A stretch of DNA of 64,000 nt from Bacillaceae bacterium (GCA_017656265.1 JACDOD010000001.1:496001-560000), one strand, 5' to 3'. Shown: positions 49,741-60,643, counted from the first letter of the stretch. Notes: a model not told the origin generated them from the letters alone. Made by a program: numbers and translations.

Positions 49741-50721
49741 ATGATTAAACTTCTTAAGTGGCTTTCAGTCGCCTCAACACTGGGTATGCTCTTTGTATTG
49801 GTAGGAGGAGCCCTTGTTACCAAAACCGAATCAGGTTTGGGGTGTGGAAGAAGCTGGCCATTATGCAATGGGGAACTGATTCCTTCAAATATAACTCCTG
49901 AACTTATCATTGAACTCAGTCATCGGGTAGTCTCCGGATCGGTTGGTATACTTGTATTGCTCTTAAGTATACTAGCATGGAAATTATACGGTCACATTCG
50001 GGAAACAAAGTTTTTAGCTTTCCTGTCTATTTTTTTCCTTGTTTTACAGGGGTTAATTGGGGCCGCTGCTGTTGTTTGGGGGCAATCTGATTTTGTTTTG
50101 GCTCTTCATTTTGGCATATCACTAATTTCATTTGCAGCTGTCTTTTTATTAACCTTATTAATATTTGAAATTGATAAAAAGTTTGATGCAAAATCGTTGA
50201 TTATTGATAGAAATTTAAGAGTTCAGTTTTACCTGCTTTTTATCTATACCCTGATGGTTGTCTATACTGGAGCTCTGGTTCGTCATGCTGAAGCGAGCCT
50301 GGTCTGTAAAAGCTGGCCGCTTTGTGACAACACTGAACCATTTACCTTTGACTATTCGATGGGACAGTGGATTCAAATGGGGCATCGGCTTGCTGCAGGT
50401 ATCTTATTTTTCTGGGTTATATATCTGTTGTTCCGCATAGCAAAACAGTACCGGCAAAATCGAATTATGTTTGGCGGATGGGTGGTGGCGGTACTCCTAA
50501 TGACCAGTCAGGTTTTCCTTGGTGCCATGATTATATTTACCATATTAAATCTCTATGTTGCATTGCTCCATGCACTTGTTATTTCCTGTTTCTTTGGCCT
50601 ATTAAGCTATTATGTACTTCTTTCCTCAAGAAGTGCAGTATATGAACAGGAAAAACAACTTGAACAGAAGGAGATTCACGCTAAGCAGCAAGCAACGCAG
50701 CTGCATCCAAGCCGATCTTAA
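49741..50721 (+). CDS. ctaA: Heme A synthase CtaA
   Basis: TKTESGLGCGRSWPLCNGE, HRVVSG, paired His/Cys motifs. Confidence 0.97.
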   Translation: MIKLLKWLSVASTLGMLFVLVGGALVTKTESGLGCGRSWPLCNGELIPSNITPELIIELSHRVVSGSVGILVLLLSILAWKLYGHIRETKFLAFLSIFFLVLQGLIGAAAVVWGQSDFVLALHFGISLISFAAVFLLTLLIFEIDKKFDAKSLIIDRNLRVQFYLLFIYTLMVVYTGALVRHAEASLVCKSWPLCDNTEPFTFDYSMGQWIQMGHRLAAGILFFWVIYLLFRIAKQYRQNRIMFGGWVVAVLLMTSQVFLGAMIIFTILNLYVALLHALVISCFFGLLSYYVLLSSRSAVYEQEKQLEQKEIHAKQQATQLHPSRS

Positions 50722-50761
50722 AACAATTGAATAGATTGATGAAATCGTTTTGACAAGAATT

Positions 50762-50797
50762 AACCCCAATCATGATAAATACGTCATGATTGGGGTT
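50762..50797. terminator. Bidirectional terminator between ctaA and pyc
   Basis: AACCCCAATCATGA-TAAATACG-TCATGATTGGGGTT, 14-bp perfect stem. Confidence 0.88.
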
Positions 50798-50924
50798 TCT
50801 CATTTTGTAGGTGGAATGATACATTCCCGTTATTCACCTGGTTAACCATCACTTGACTGCGGAATTGAAACCCTCACCTAAAGTTTCGGGTTACATGCCA
50901 AGTAGAGGGAAATCCTGATTATAT

Positions 50925-53900
50925 TTATTCAAACTCGATTAATAAGTCTCCAGCCTTGATTGCATCACCGCTGGCAACATAAATTTCTTTAATTCTGCCT
51001 TCAAACGGTGCCTGAACAGTCGTTTCCATCTTCATTGCTTCAGTGACCATCAGATGATCACCTTTATTTACTTTTTCTCCTTTTTCAACAATGACGTTGA
51101 CAACTGTTCCAGGCATGGATGCTCCAATATGTTTTTCATTTTCTTTATCCGCTTTCGGTCTCTCACTGACAGCATCCGCAATACTTTCGTCACGAACAAC
51201 CACTTCGCGTGGCTGTCCGTTTAATTCAAAGTATACTACCCTTGTGCCATCCTTTTGGGGCTGGCTGATGGATACCAATTTTACAATCAGGGTTTTCCCC
51301 TGTTCGATCTCCACCTCTATTTCCTCTCCCAGACGCATGCCATAGAAGAAAGTCGGTGTATCCAGAACAGACATGTCTCCATATTGTTCATAGAATTTAT
51401 GGTAATCCATAAACACTTTAGGATACAGCGCATAGCTTACTGAATCAAAACTTGTAACTTCTCTGTCCAGTTTTTGATACAGCGTTTCTTCCATTTCTTT
51501 AAAATCTACGTGATCCAATAGCTCTCCGGGACGTACCTGAATCGGCTCTTTTCCCTTTAGAATAATCCGCTGCAATTCCTGAGGAAAACCCTGGTAAGGC
51601 TGTCCGAGATATCCCTGGAAAAATTCTACTACTGAGTCAGGAAAGTCAAGGGAATCTCCGCGCTCATAAATATCATCTTCTGTCAGGTTATTTTGCACCA
51701 TGTATAGCGCCATGTCACCAACAACTTTTGATGAAGGAGTTACTTTGACAATATCTCCAAACATGTCATTCACGCGGCGATACATCCGTTTTACTTCATC
51801 CCAGCGTTCCTCCAGGCCGACTGCTTTAGCCTGCTGCTGAAGATTACTAAATTGTCCCCCTGGCATTTCATGTTCATATACCTCTGTATGAGGCGCCATA
51901 ATCCCACTTTCGAAATCATGATAGTATTTGCGCACATCTTCCCAGTAATGGGCTAATTCCTCATAATGGCTAATATCAACATCGGGCTGACGTTCGTGGT
52001 TTGACAGCGCATAATACAAACTATTTGCACTCGGCTGGGACGTTAATCCTGCCATTGGGCCACAGGCCACATCCACTACATCAACTCCTGCTTCTGCAGC
52101 CTTTGCATAAGTATAGATTCCATTCCCGCTCGTATCGTGGGTATGCAAGTGAATCGGTATATCCACCGTTTCTTTTAGTTCTGCAATTAGACGATAGGCT
52201 GCTTCAGGCTTTAACAGTCCTGCCATATCCTTTATGCCAAGAATATGTGCACCTGCATTTTCAAGTTCTTTAGCCATGTTTTTATAATAGGTGATATCAT
52301 ACTTTGGACGTGATGGATCCAAAATATCACCTGTATAACAAATCGCCGCTTCTGCTACTTTATTTTGTTCCCGTACCGCATCAATAGCCAGGGTCATTCC
52401 TTTAACCCAGTTTAAGCTGTCAAAAATGCGGAATACATCTATTCCTGCATCTGAACTTTGCTTAACAAACTCCTTAATAACATTGTCGGGATAGTTTTTA
52501 TAGCCTACAGCATTATTGGCACGGAGCAGCATCTGGAATAGAATATTCGGCATTTTTTCCCTTAGTTTAAGCAGGCGCTGCCACGGGTCTTCTTTCAAGA
52601 AGCGGTATGCCACATCAAAAGTAGCTCCTCCCCACATTTCAACGGAGAACAGGTTAGGCAATAGTTTTGCTGTTGGCTCGGCAATTTGCAGAAGATCTCT
52701 GGTACGGATTCTGGTTGCCAGCAGAGACTGGTGTGCATCCCGGAATGTGGTATCAGTTAACAACACTTTATCCTGTTCTTTCAACCAATCTGCAAGACCT
52801 TCTGGCCCTTTCTCCAGCAGAATTTGCCTGGTACCATCTTTGTAGGGTTCCGACAGTTTTATCTCTGGCATCCGGGGCTTGTTAAACACCGGCTTCTTCT
52901 TTTTCATAAGCCCAGGAAAACCATTAATGGTTGTATGCCCGATATAAGTGAGCATCTTCGTTCCCCGGTCTCTTCGCTTTGGAAAAACAAACAATTCTGG
53001 TGATTGGTCAATGAAGGTTGTGTCATATTCCCCTGATAAAAACTTTTCATGCTGAATAACGTTTTCAAGGAATGGAATATTTGTTTTGATGCCGCGTATC
53101 CTGAATTCCCGCAAATTTCGCACCATTTTGTTTGCTGCCTGTTCAAATGTCAGGGCCCATGTCGAAACTTTGACCAGCAAAGAGTCATAATAAGGTGAAA
53201 TAACAGCTCCCTGGAACCCGTTGCCTGCATCCAGGCGAACACCAAATCCTCCTCCAGATCGATAAGCCATGATTTTACCTGTATCCGGCATAAAATTATT
53301 TAGCGGGTCTTCAGTCGTAACCCTTGACTGAATGGCGTATCCATTTGTCCGGATATCCTCCTGATGGGGAATATTCAAGGGATCACTAAATAAGGTATGT
53401 CCTTCAGCAATCATGATCTGTGACTGAACAATATCAATACCGGTTATTAATTCGGTGATGGTATGCTCAACCTGAACACGGGGATTTACTTCAATAAAAT
53501 AAAATTCATCTTCAGTGACTAAAAATTCCACGGTTCCGGCATTGATATAATCTACATTTTTCATTAACTGTACGGCAGCATCACAAATCTGACTCCTCAT
53601 ATCAGCTGAAATCGAGACACTCGGTGCAACCTCAACAACTTTTTGATGACGACGCTGTACAGAGCAATCACGCTCATATAGATGAATAATGTTTCCCTCA
53701 TGGTCACCTAAAATTTGGACCTCAATATGTTTTGGTTTTTCAACATATTTTTCAACATACACTTCATCACTGCCAAATGCTGATTTTGCTTCTGACTTCG
53801 CTCGTTCGAAAGCATCCTTTAGGGCCTCTTTGCTGCGGACAATCCGCATTCCTCTTCCTCCGCCGCCAAGAGCTGCTTTTATAATGATTGGAAAACCATA

Positions 53901-54368
53901 CTTATCTCCAAATCCCTCTACTTCTTCCAGTGTCTGTACTGGCCCATCGGTTCCTGGAATGACGGGAATACCGGCCGCTATCGCCTGATGCCTCGCCTTA
54001 ACCTTATCACCAAATATGTCCAGATGTCTTGTATTAGGTCCAATGAATATAATGCCTTCCTCTTCACAACGACGTGCAAAATGGATATTTTCCGATAAGA
54101 AGCCATATCCCGGGTGAATGGCATCGACCCCCACTTTTTTAGCGATATCAATAATGCCTTCAATATCCAGATACGCATCAATCGGGCTTTTCCCTTCACC
54201 GATCAGATAAGCTTCATCAGCTTTATATCGGTGATAGGAACCGGAATCTTCTTTTGAATAAACGGCAACTGTACGAATATTCAGTTCCGTACAAGCTCGA
54301 AATACCCGGATTGCAATTTCTCCTCGGTTAGCAACTAATATTTTGCGAATCTTTTTTACTTCGCCCAT
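50925..54368 (-). CDS. pyc: Pyruvate carboxylase
   Basis: 1147 aa; biotin carboxylase, carboxyltransferase and biotinyl (EAMKMET) domains. Confidence 0.99.
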   Translation of the reverse strand: MGEVKKIRKILVANRGEIAIRVFRACTELNIRTVAVYSKEDSGSYHRYKADEAYLIGEGKSPIDAYLDIEGIIDIAKKVGVDAIHPGYGFLSENIHFARRCEEEGIIFIGPNTRHLDIFGDKVKARHQAIAAGIPVIPGTDGPVQTLEEVEGFGDKYGFPIIIKAALGGGGRGMRIVRSKEALKDAFERAKSEAKSAFGSDEVYVEKYVEKPKHIEVQILGDHEGNIIHLYERDCSVQRRHQKVVEVAPSVSISADMRSQICDAAVQLMKNVDYINAGTVEFLVTEDEFYFIEVNPRVQVEHTITELITGIDIVQSQIMIAEGHTLFSDPLNIPHQEDIRTNGYAIQSRVTTEDPLNNFMPDTGKIMAYRSGGGFGVRLDAGNGFQGAVISPYYDSLLVKVSTWALTFEQAANKMVRNLREFRIRGIKTNIPFLENVIQHEKFLSGEYDTTFIDQSPELFVFPKRRDRGTKMLTYIGHTTINGFPGLMKKKKPVFNKPRMPEIKLSEPYKDGTRQILLEKGPEGLADWLKEQDKVLLTDTTFRDAHQSLLATRIRTRDLLQIAEPTAKLLPNLFSVEMWGGATFDVAYRFLKEDPWQRLLKLREKMPNILFQMLLRANNAVGYKNYPDNVIKEFVKQSSDAGIDVFRIFDSLNWVKGMTLAIDAVREQNKVAEAAICYTGDILDPSRPKYDITYYKNMAKELENAGAHILGIKDMAGLLKPEAAYRLIAELKETVDIPIHLHTHDTSGNGIYTYAKAAEAGVDVVDVACGPMAGLTSQPSANSLYYALSNHERQPDVDISHYEELAHYWEDVRKYYHDFESGIMAPHTEVYEHEMPGGQFSNLQQQAKAVGLEERWDEVKRMYRRVNDMFGDIVKVTPSSKVVGDMALYMVQNNLTEDDIYERGDSLDFPDSVVEFFQGYLGQPYQGFPQELQRIILKGKEPIQVRPGELLDHVDFKEMEETLYQKLDREVTSFDSVSYALYPKVFMDYHKFYEQYGDMSVLDTPTFFYGMRLGEEIEVEIEQGKTLIVKLVSISQPQKDGTRVVYFELNGQPREVVVRDESIADAVSERPKADKENEKHIGASMPGTVVNVIVEKGEKVNKGDHLMVTEAMKMETTVQAPFEGRIKEIYVASGDAIKAGDLLIEFE

Positions 54369-55564
54369 GTTTTACCCCCTCTGTTATTAAACTGTACGAC
54401 ATCTGCTGGATAAGGTTGTGATTCAGGAACCGGGTGCCGGTTTCTGAACTTAGTGTCTTCATTTTTTCTAGTCTGATAAGCAATATTATTTAAAATCCCC
54501 AGGGAAATCATAATGATCACCAGAGAACTGCCCCCATAGCTTACAAGAGGCAATGGAACCCCGGTAATAGGGATTAACCCGCTAACGGCACCTACGTTAA
54601 TAAAGGTTTGCATGGCTATCATGGATGATATACCAATGGCAAGAAGTTTTCCAAATTGGTCCTGACACTTCCGTGCAAAATATAGCCCCCTTAAAACAAG
54701 GAGAGCTATTAAACCCAGTACAATGCTGACTCCAATGATACCTAACTCTTCAGCAATTACTGCCATAATAAAGTCTGTATGAGATTCGGGCAAAAACCCA
54801 AGCTTCTGGACAGACTGCCCTAACCCTGTACCTGTAAGCCCTCCTGTACCAAAAGCAACATAGGACTGAATCAGATGATATCCATGATCTTCAGGATCTG
54901 AAAAGGGTTCATATGCTCCCACAAATCGACCGACCCGTTCATCTGTTATCATTTTTGGGACAGCAAAGGCGATTAACAATGCCACAACTGCTACTAGGAA
55001 TAAGATATGCCGAAACCGAATTCCGGAACATAAAATAATGCTTGCAGCAATCAAAAAGATGTTAAACGCTGTTCCAATATCCGGCTGCAACGTAATCAGG
55101 CCTAGGGTTAAAACCGTTATGACAAGCGGCGGGATGACAGCCTTGGAAAAATCATTAATATATTCCTGTTTTTTAGCATAAACGGAAGACAGGTATAGAA
55201 TGATTCCTAATTTGGATAGCTCTGCAGGCTGGAGATTAAAAAATTTCAAATCAAACCAGGATCTCGCATTATTAACATTATTCCCAACAAACAATACGAG
55301 AATGAGTAATAGGAGCATCAAAAGCACCATAAATTTAATAAATTTCTGATACTTTTGATAAGGAAAAAATGAGGTGAAGGCGAATAGCATTGCACCTATG
55401 ACAATCCACTGTAGCTGTTTTACAAGAAAGAAGTTACTCTCTACTCCCAGTTCAATCACCGAATAAACTATACTGGCACTGTAGATCATAACAGCTCCAA
55501 ATCCGGCAAGAACGAACGTAGAAAAAATTAACATGAAATCAAAATGCTGCAGTTTCTTTTTCAT
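54356..55564 (-). CDS. ftsW: FtsW (SEDS peptidoglycan glycosyltransferase)
   Basis: SEDS family, LQPDIGTAFNI, GLIPITGVPLPLVSYGGSS; ylaO position. Confidence 0.94.
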   Translation of the reverse strand: MKKKLQHFDFMLIFSTFVLAGFGAVMIYSASIVYSVIELGVESNFFLVKQLQWIVIGAMLFAFTSFFPYQKYQKFIKFMVLLMLLLLILVLFVGNNVNNARSWFDLKFFNLQPAELSKLGIILYLSSVYAKKQEYINDFSKAVIPPLVITVLTLGLITLQPDIGTAFNIFLIAASIILCSGIRFRHILFLVAVVALLIAFAVPKMITDERVGRFVGAYEPFSDPEDHGYHLIQSYVAFGTGGLTGTGLGQSVQKLGFLPESHTDFIMAVIAEELGIIGVSIVLGLIALLVLRGLYFARKCQDQFGKLLAIGISSMIAMQTFINVGAVSGLIPITGVPLPLVSYGGSSLVIIMISLGILNNIAYQTRKNEDTKFRNRHPVPESQPYPADVVQFNNRGGKTWAK

Positions 55565-55847
55565 CTAACCGTCATCCTCATGTTGATCATCTGCATTTAA
55601 ATTAAAAACACACTAGCTGAAAGCAAAACTTCGCTTATTTCTATGATTACTACGTTAAATCATCAAAATCCTGCTGACAATCAGACAAATTCATTAATTT
55701 TATAAAAATTATTCACAACTCCCTGACTCTAAAAAGTGTGTTAAGAACCAGTTGAAAGGCTTCTTCTGAACAAAGTCTGAAGCAGCAAAGAGAAATGAAC
55801 ATCATCAACTGAAAGCATGTCCGAAAATGATTTCATCAATAAAAAAA

Positions 55848-55880
55848 CCCACAAACAACTGTCACGTTGTATTGTGAGTT
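55848..55880 (-). terminator. Terminator downstream of ylaN
   Basis: CTCACAATACAA ... TTGTTTGTGGG followed by T7 on minus strand. Confidence 0.6.
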
Positions 55881-56175
55881 ATGAGTTTGATGTCTTCTGA
55901 GCTTGAGCTGCTTCATGAAGAGCACTTAATTGCTTTTCAAGGTTTTCCATAATTTCTTTTCCTGTTTCCTCATGAATTAAATTAAGGCGAACAGCAAAGT
56001 CTATCTCCCTTGAAAGACCAAACATTTGTGTATCTAAAACCTCTTCATAAAGAGGGCATTGCGGCATAGTTAAGTTATCCATTTGCACCTTAATAAGCTG
56101 TAAAATTTTTTCTGCATCTGCCTTTAGGAGGGCTAATGCTTGTTCGCGATTCTGCATCGTTGTATCAGATGACAC
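55879..56175 (-). CDS. ylaN: YlaN family protein (UPF0358)
   Basis: [53 protein letters not shown]. Confidence 0.95.
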   Translation of the reverse strand: MSSDTTMQNREQALALLKADAEKILQLIKVQMDNLTMPQCPLYEEVLDTQMFGLSREIDFAVRLNLIHEETGKEIMENLEKQLSALHEAAQAQKTSNS

Positions 56176-56278
56176 AGGTATTCCCCCTCTTACATTTGCT
56201 CTCTACTTCATTATATTATCGTTTCCACCTTAAAAATGCAAGACAAGTGTAACCTTTCGGGGAATAAACTGAACAGTC

Positions 56279-57208
56279 CTAAAAAATGGACCAGCCCAAA
56301 TTTTTAGAGAGAATCTCCAGTAATTTTACACCTACTACGCTGTTCCCTTTTTCATCAAGAGCCGGGCCAAATACCGCGACTCCCCCCTGATTCTTTACCA
56401 CACCTAAAATTACTCCGGATACACCGCTTTTTGCAGGAATTCCGACTTGTATAGCAAATGAACCTGATGCATTGTACATTCCGCAGGTTACCATAAAAGT
56501 TTTGCATATTCTTGCGTAGTGAGACGGGATAATTTCTTTCTGGGTATTCGGATCTTTCCCATCATTAGCCAGAATAGCTCCAATTTTCGCCAGATGTTTG
56601 ACATTCATTAAAATAGCACACTGCTTTGTATATGCGTCAAGCAATTCTTCCACGCTGCCAGTAATAATTCCGTTTTGCTTCATAAAATAACATAATGAAC
56701 GGTTTAAAAATGCCGAATCAAATTCTGAGCGGGAAACTTCTTTATCATAATCAATAGTTGGATCACCAGTTAATTCACAGGATAGATCAATTATTTTTTT
56801 TACTTTTTCATTGGAATCTTTTCCGCCGATCATATTCGTAACCGCTAGTGCGCCTGCATTTATCATCGGGTTCAAAGGCTTGGCCGGCTTCTCCATTTCC
56901 AATTTAGAAATAGAATAAAAAGGATCACTTGACGGCTCCATTCCTACCCTTGAAAATACTGCATCCTCCCCATGTTCGATCAGGGCGACCGCCAATGCAA
57001 GAACTTTGGAGACACTTTGAAGGGTAAATAAGTAATTCATTTGCCCTGAACTGATGCACTCGCCACCAATCTGATAAACTGCAACTGCATTTACCTCAGG
57101 CTGCTGTCTGGCCAATGCCGGGATATAGTCAGCCACTTTTCCATTGTTTGCATAAATTTTCACATGTTCCAGCCATTTGTCTAATTGTTCCTTCGTGACG
57201 TTATCCAT
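56279..57208 (-). CDS. glsA: Glutaminase A
   Basis: GKVADYIPALA, LQSVSKVLALAVAL, PMINAGALAVTNMI. Confidence 0.97.
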   Translation of the reverse strand: MDNVTKEQLDKWLEHVKIYANNGKVADYIPALARQQPEVNAVAVYQIGGECISSGQMNYLFTLQSVSKVLALAVALIEHGEDAVFSRVGMEPSSDPFYSISKLEMEKPAKPLNPMINAGALAVTNMIGGKDSNEKVKKIIDLSCELTGDPTIDYDKEVSRSEFDSAFLNRSLCYFMKQNGIITGSVEELLDAYTKQCAILMNVKHLAKIGAILANDGKDPNTQKEIIPSHYARICKTFMVTCGMYNASGSFAIQVGIPAKSGVSGVILGVVKNQGGVAVFGPALDEKGNSVVGVKLLEILSKNLGWSIF

Positions 57209-57285
57209 TCTAATACCTCCTTAATGCATCGAACTGAAATGTTCGCTATACTAATTAGAGAGAAATGATAGCGAGGTGACTAAGA

Positions 57286-57786
57286 ATGATCATACAACTG
57301 ACAGGCAAGGTGAACTATCCCCTTACACTGGATCCTGGTGTATGGATTTTTGACGATCGTAAAGTGGAATGGGATAATGCATTTGAGCATAATACTGACA
57401 AACTTTTCTCTGAACAAAATTCTGATGACGAATTAAAAAAGACCCAGGAACGATGGAGCCGTGAAGTTTACCAGCAGAAGCTGGATCCGCCAATTAACAA
57501 AAGCATTTCGAGATTTGAGCGTAACAAAATCCTTGAAGGTACATATGTGATGCCTTTAAAACCATTTTTAGAAAATGCTGAAATTCATGAGGATGCAGCG
57601 GCCGCTGTTTTAACCTCTTCTGAAGGTGATCAGGAAATTACGATCAGCCAATTACATGATGGCTATTTTCTTTTCGCGAGAGAAGGAAAGCCACTAAAAG
57701 AAGATGGTCCTGTCTATTTTTATTTTGGCGATGGTTCTAATAAAGATACACCAATTAAAGGAGTTAATAAAATAACGATAAAATAA
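57286..57786 (+). CDS. YlaL-like conserved protein (often labelled peptidyl-prolyl isomerase)
   Basis: MIIQLTGKVNYPLTLDPGVWIFDDRKVEW; ylaL position. Confidence 0.75.
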   Translation: MIIQLTGKVNYPLTLDPGVWIFDDRKVEWDNAFEHNTDKLFSEQNSDDELKKTQERWSREVYQQKLDPPINKSISRFERNKILEGTYVMPLKPFLENAEIHEDAAAAVLTSSEGDQEITISQLHDGYFLFAREGKPLKEDGPVYFYFGDGSNKDTPIKGVNKITIK

Positions 57787-57808
57787 ATGGGGCTAATCAG
57801 AACGTTCA

Positions 57809-57856
57809 AAAAAACAGGCATGAATGTTGGGATTCTAACCTTCATGCCTGTTTTTT
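57809..57856. terminator. Bidirectional terminator
   Basis: AAAAAACAGGCATGAA ... TTCATGCCTGTTTTTT. Confidence 0.85.
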
Positions 57857-57894
57857 CACGTTTGCACACATCCTATTTACTTCATAACTTAACC

Positions 57895-59223
57895 TTATAA
57901 AATATCTGCCGCAAGCTGCGCCAGTGTTGATCGTTCTCCTTTCAGCATTTTTACATGACCGCTTAAAGGATGATGTTTAAATTTTTCTACTACATGGACA
58001 AGGCCATTGTTGTATTCATCCAGATATGGATGGTCAATCTGGTGTGGATCCCCAAGTAATATGACCTTACTCCCTTCACCAATTCTTGTCAATATAGTCT
58101 TTACTTCATGTTTTGTTAAATTTTGGGCCTCGTCAATAAGAATTAGCTGTTCCGGTATGCTTCTCCCTCTAATATAGGTTAATGCTTCTACCTGAATAGA
58201 TCCAATTCCGGATAAAATTTGATCTAATTCCTCTGTCTTTTTCACATCAAACAGGAATTCCAGGTTATCATAAATCGGCTGCATCCACGGCTTTAGTTTT
58301 TCCTCTTTTTCACCAGGCAAGTAGCCAATATCGTGCCCCATCGGAACAATCGGACGGGCGACCAGCATTTTTTTATAAAGACCTAAGTCTTCAACCTGCA
58401 TTAGGCCTGTCGCAAGGGCCAGAAGGGTTTTTCCTGTGCCTGCCTTTCCGATCATGGTCACAAGCGGAATATCCTTTCTGAATAATAATTCGAAGGCCAT
58501 TACCTGCTGGGCGTTTCTTGGCTTAATGCCCCATGCATGTTCATGCTGGAATTTACACTGTTCCACCCTTTTCTGATCTGGATGAACCATACCTATTGCC
58601 GATTGAGATGGGTTTTCACGGTTTTTCATCACTATGAATTCATTCGGATAAAAGGTTTTCGCAACTTTCTCAGAAATCTGAATCTCCCCTGTATTAAAAA
58701 AGGCATCAAACTCTTCCTTGTAGATATACATCTCCTGAAAACCGTCATAAATAGAATCCTCTTTCACTGCCCGTTCATTTAAAAAGTCTTCTGCTTTTAA
58801 TCCCAATGCATCAGCCTTAACCCTCATCAGTATGTCTTTCGAAACCAGAATGACCTCTCTGCCAACTTCTTTCTTTTCCTCCTCATGATGAAGATTTAAA
58901 GCCACAGCAAGTATTCGGTTGTCATTGGTTCGCTCCGGGAAGATCCCCTCCATTTTGGCAAATGACCGATGATTTAATTCTATTCGCATTTTGCCGCCAT
59001 TGGGAAGAGGAATTCCTTCATATAATTTACCGTTTTGGCGAAATCGGTCAATAATCCGTGATGTTTCCCTGGCATTATGACCTACTTCATCCATGTTACG
59101 CTTTTTGGAGTCTACTTCTTCTAGCACAACTGCAGGTATCACAACATCATGTTCTTCAAATGAAAATATGGCTTGAGGATCTTGAAGTAATACATTGGTA
59201 TCCAAAACGTAAACTTTTTTCAA
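57895..59223 (-). CDS. ylaK: PIN domain + PhoH family ATPase (YlaK)
   Basis: KKVYVLDTNVLLQDP (PIN); GKAGTGKTLLALA, IDEAQNLT (PhoH). Confidence 0.94.
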   Translation of the reverse strand: MKKVYVLDTNVLLQDPQAIFSFEEHDVVIPAVVLEEVDSKKRNMDEVGHNARETSRIIDRFRQNGKLYEGIPLPNGGKMRIELNHRSFAKMEGIFPERTNDNRILAVALNLHHEEEKKEVGREVILVSKDILMRVKADALGLKAEDFLNERAVKEDSIYDGFQEMYIYKEEFDAFFNTGEIQISEKVAKTFYPNEFIVMKNRENPSQSAIGMVHPDQKRVEQCKFQHEHAWGIKPRNAQQVMAFELLFRKDIPLVTMIGKAGTGKTLLALATGLMQVEDLGLYKKMLVARPIVPMGHDIGYLPGEKEEKLKPWMQPIYDNLEFLFDVKKTEELDQILSGIGSIQVEALTYIRGRSIPEQLILIDEAQNLTKHEVKTILTRIGEGSKVILLGDPHQIDHPYLDEYNNGLVHVVEKFKHHPLSGHVKMLKGERSTLAQLAADIL

Positions 59224-59347
59224 TCAAGCCGCCTCCTATATTAAAGTCTGCAAGAATTGGCATGGCTTCCTGTTTTTAATATATGTTGACATTCATAAAG
59301 TTAGACGATTGTGACAAAATATGCATGAATAAGGAGTGATTTTCAAC

Positions 59348-59944
59348 ATGCGAAAATGGCTGTATTGGATCGGGTCCTTTTCCCTATTGCTCGCTGGCTG
59401 CAATTACAATCAAACAGAAAACCTGAACAAGGATCAAAATCAGCTGATACATGTACGCGACTCAGAATACAATCAGAATCAGCCACAAGACCTTTCGAAC
59501 ACTGAAGTTGCCCAGCGACTAGCAGAACTGGCTGTTAAAGTCCCCAATGTCAATGATGCAACAGCTGTTGTATTTGGACCTTACACAGTAGTTGGCATTG
59601 ATGTAGATAAAGACCTTGACAGGGCCAGAGTTGGTACTATCAAATATTCGGTAACCGAAACCTTAGAGCAAGATATCTATGGGCGTAATGCTGTTGTGAT
59701 CGCCGATGGAGACATTGTTGAGCGTATCCGCAGGCTTTCGTATAAGATCAGCCAGGGGCATCCTGACGATGCCATACTAGATGAACTGGGAGGAATTATT
59801 GGCAGGTATATGCCTGAAGTTCCTCCAAGACAGCCTCATGTTCAGGAGCCAGATCAAAACAAACAGGTTATTCCCGATAATGAAGAAAACGAGTTAAACC
59901 AAATTGAGAATGATCAATCTTCGGATCGCCATATGAATCAGTAA
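59348..59944 (+). CDS. ylaJ: YhcN/YlaJ family sporulation lipoprotein
   Basis: MRKWLYWIGSFSLLLAGCNYN lipobox LAGC; start revised from 59336. Confidence 0.88.
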   Translation: MRKWLYWIGSFSLLLAGCNYNQTENLNKDQNQLIHVRDSEYNQNQPQDLSNTEVAQRLAELAVKVPNVNDATAVVFGPYTVVGIDVDKDLDRARVGTIKYSVTETLEQDIYGRNAVVIADGDIVERIRRLSYKISQGHPDDAILDELGGIIGRYMPEVPPRQPHVQEPDQNKQVIPDNEENELNQIENDQSSDRHMNQ

Positions 59945-59948
59945 TGGA

Positions 59949-59996
59949 AAAAGCCACCTAAATCCTCATGTACATCAAAGGATTCAGGTGGCTTTA
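59949..59996. terminator. Bidirectional terminator between ylaJ and 59984-60259 CDS
   Basis: AAAGCCACCTAAATCC ... GGATTCAGGTGGCTTT. Confidence 0.75.
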
Positions 59997-60259
59997 TGAT
60001 CTTGACCGTCATTGATCTGAGTAAAAAAGGACACGCTGCTGGCAGAACCGTCTGACACAAATTCCCCCATTTTCAGTCCCTTTAAAAGGGACACTTTATC
60101 CATGGCTCTTCTGGTCAACCTATCGTGATTAAACAAAATGATTTTACGTTTCCTTACTGACTTTTGATCAGGATCATTTCCCCCAAGTTTTTTGAGTGCA
60201 TATACAGCCAATCCTGTCCCCAGCGCTGCAGTGCCAGAGACCAGCCACATCATCTTCAT
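59984..60259 (-). CDS. Small single-TM hypothetical protein
   Basis: Open frame MKMMWLVSGTAALGTGLAVYALKK..., convergent to ylaJ. Confidence 0.6.
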   Translation of the reverse strand: MKMMWLVSGTAALGTGLAVYALKKLGGNDPDQKSVRKRKIILFNHDRLTRRAMDKVSLLKGLKMGEFVSDGSASSVSFFTQINDGQDHKAT

Positions 60260-60403
60260 TCAAACACCCCCATCTCAGATTTACCTTTCTTTACCCTATC
60301 ATACCAAAAGACAAACACAAATTGACATTAAATTTTGTAAAATAACATTTTTTACCCTTTTTCAAATCATGTTATACTATGGTTAAGAGTTGAGGTGAGT
60401 ATT

Positions 60404-60604
60404 ATGAGAGTGAAATGTGTACTTTGTGATAAAGTAGAATCTATTGACAGTTATTCACTTACGGCTAAACAGCTGAGAAAACGAAGAATTCTTACTTACA
60501 TGTGTGATGAATGCAATGAACGAATTAAAAGGCGGACAGTCGAGCGGAAGAAAACAGGAAACTTTAGACTGTTTCGTGAAAAGAAAAAACATAAACATCT
60601 ATAA
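60404..60604 (+). CDS. ylaI: YlaI family protein (zinc-finger-like, CxxC pairs)
   Basis: MRVKCVLCDKVESIDSYSLTAKQLRKRRILTYMCDECNERI. Confidence 0.92.
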   Translation: MRVKCVLCDKVESIDSYSLTAKQLRKRRILTYMCDECNERIKRRTVERKKTGNFRLFREKKKHKHL

Positions 60605-60643
60605 TGGACAAGAATTTACGTTCAAACCCTGATTGAAGCAAAG

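Noticed and set aside
52001-52273. 90-aa plus-strand ORF within pyc
   Set aside because: Antisense to pyruvate carboxylase; typical shadow ORF.
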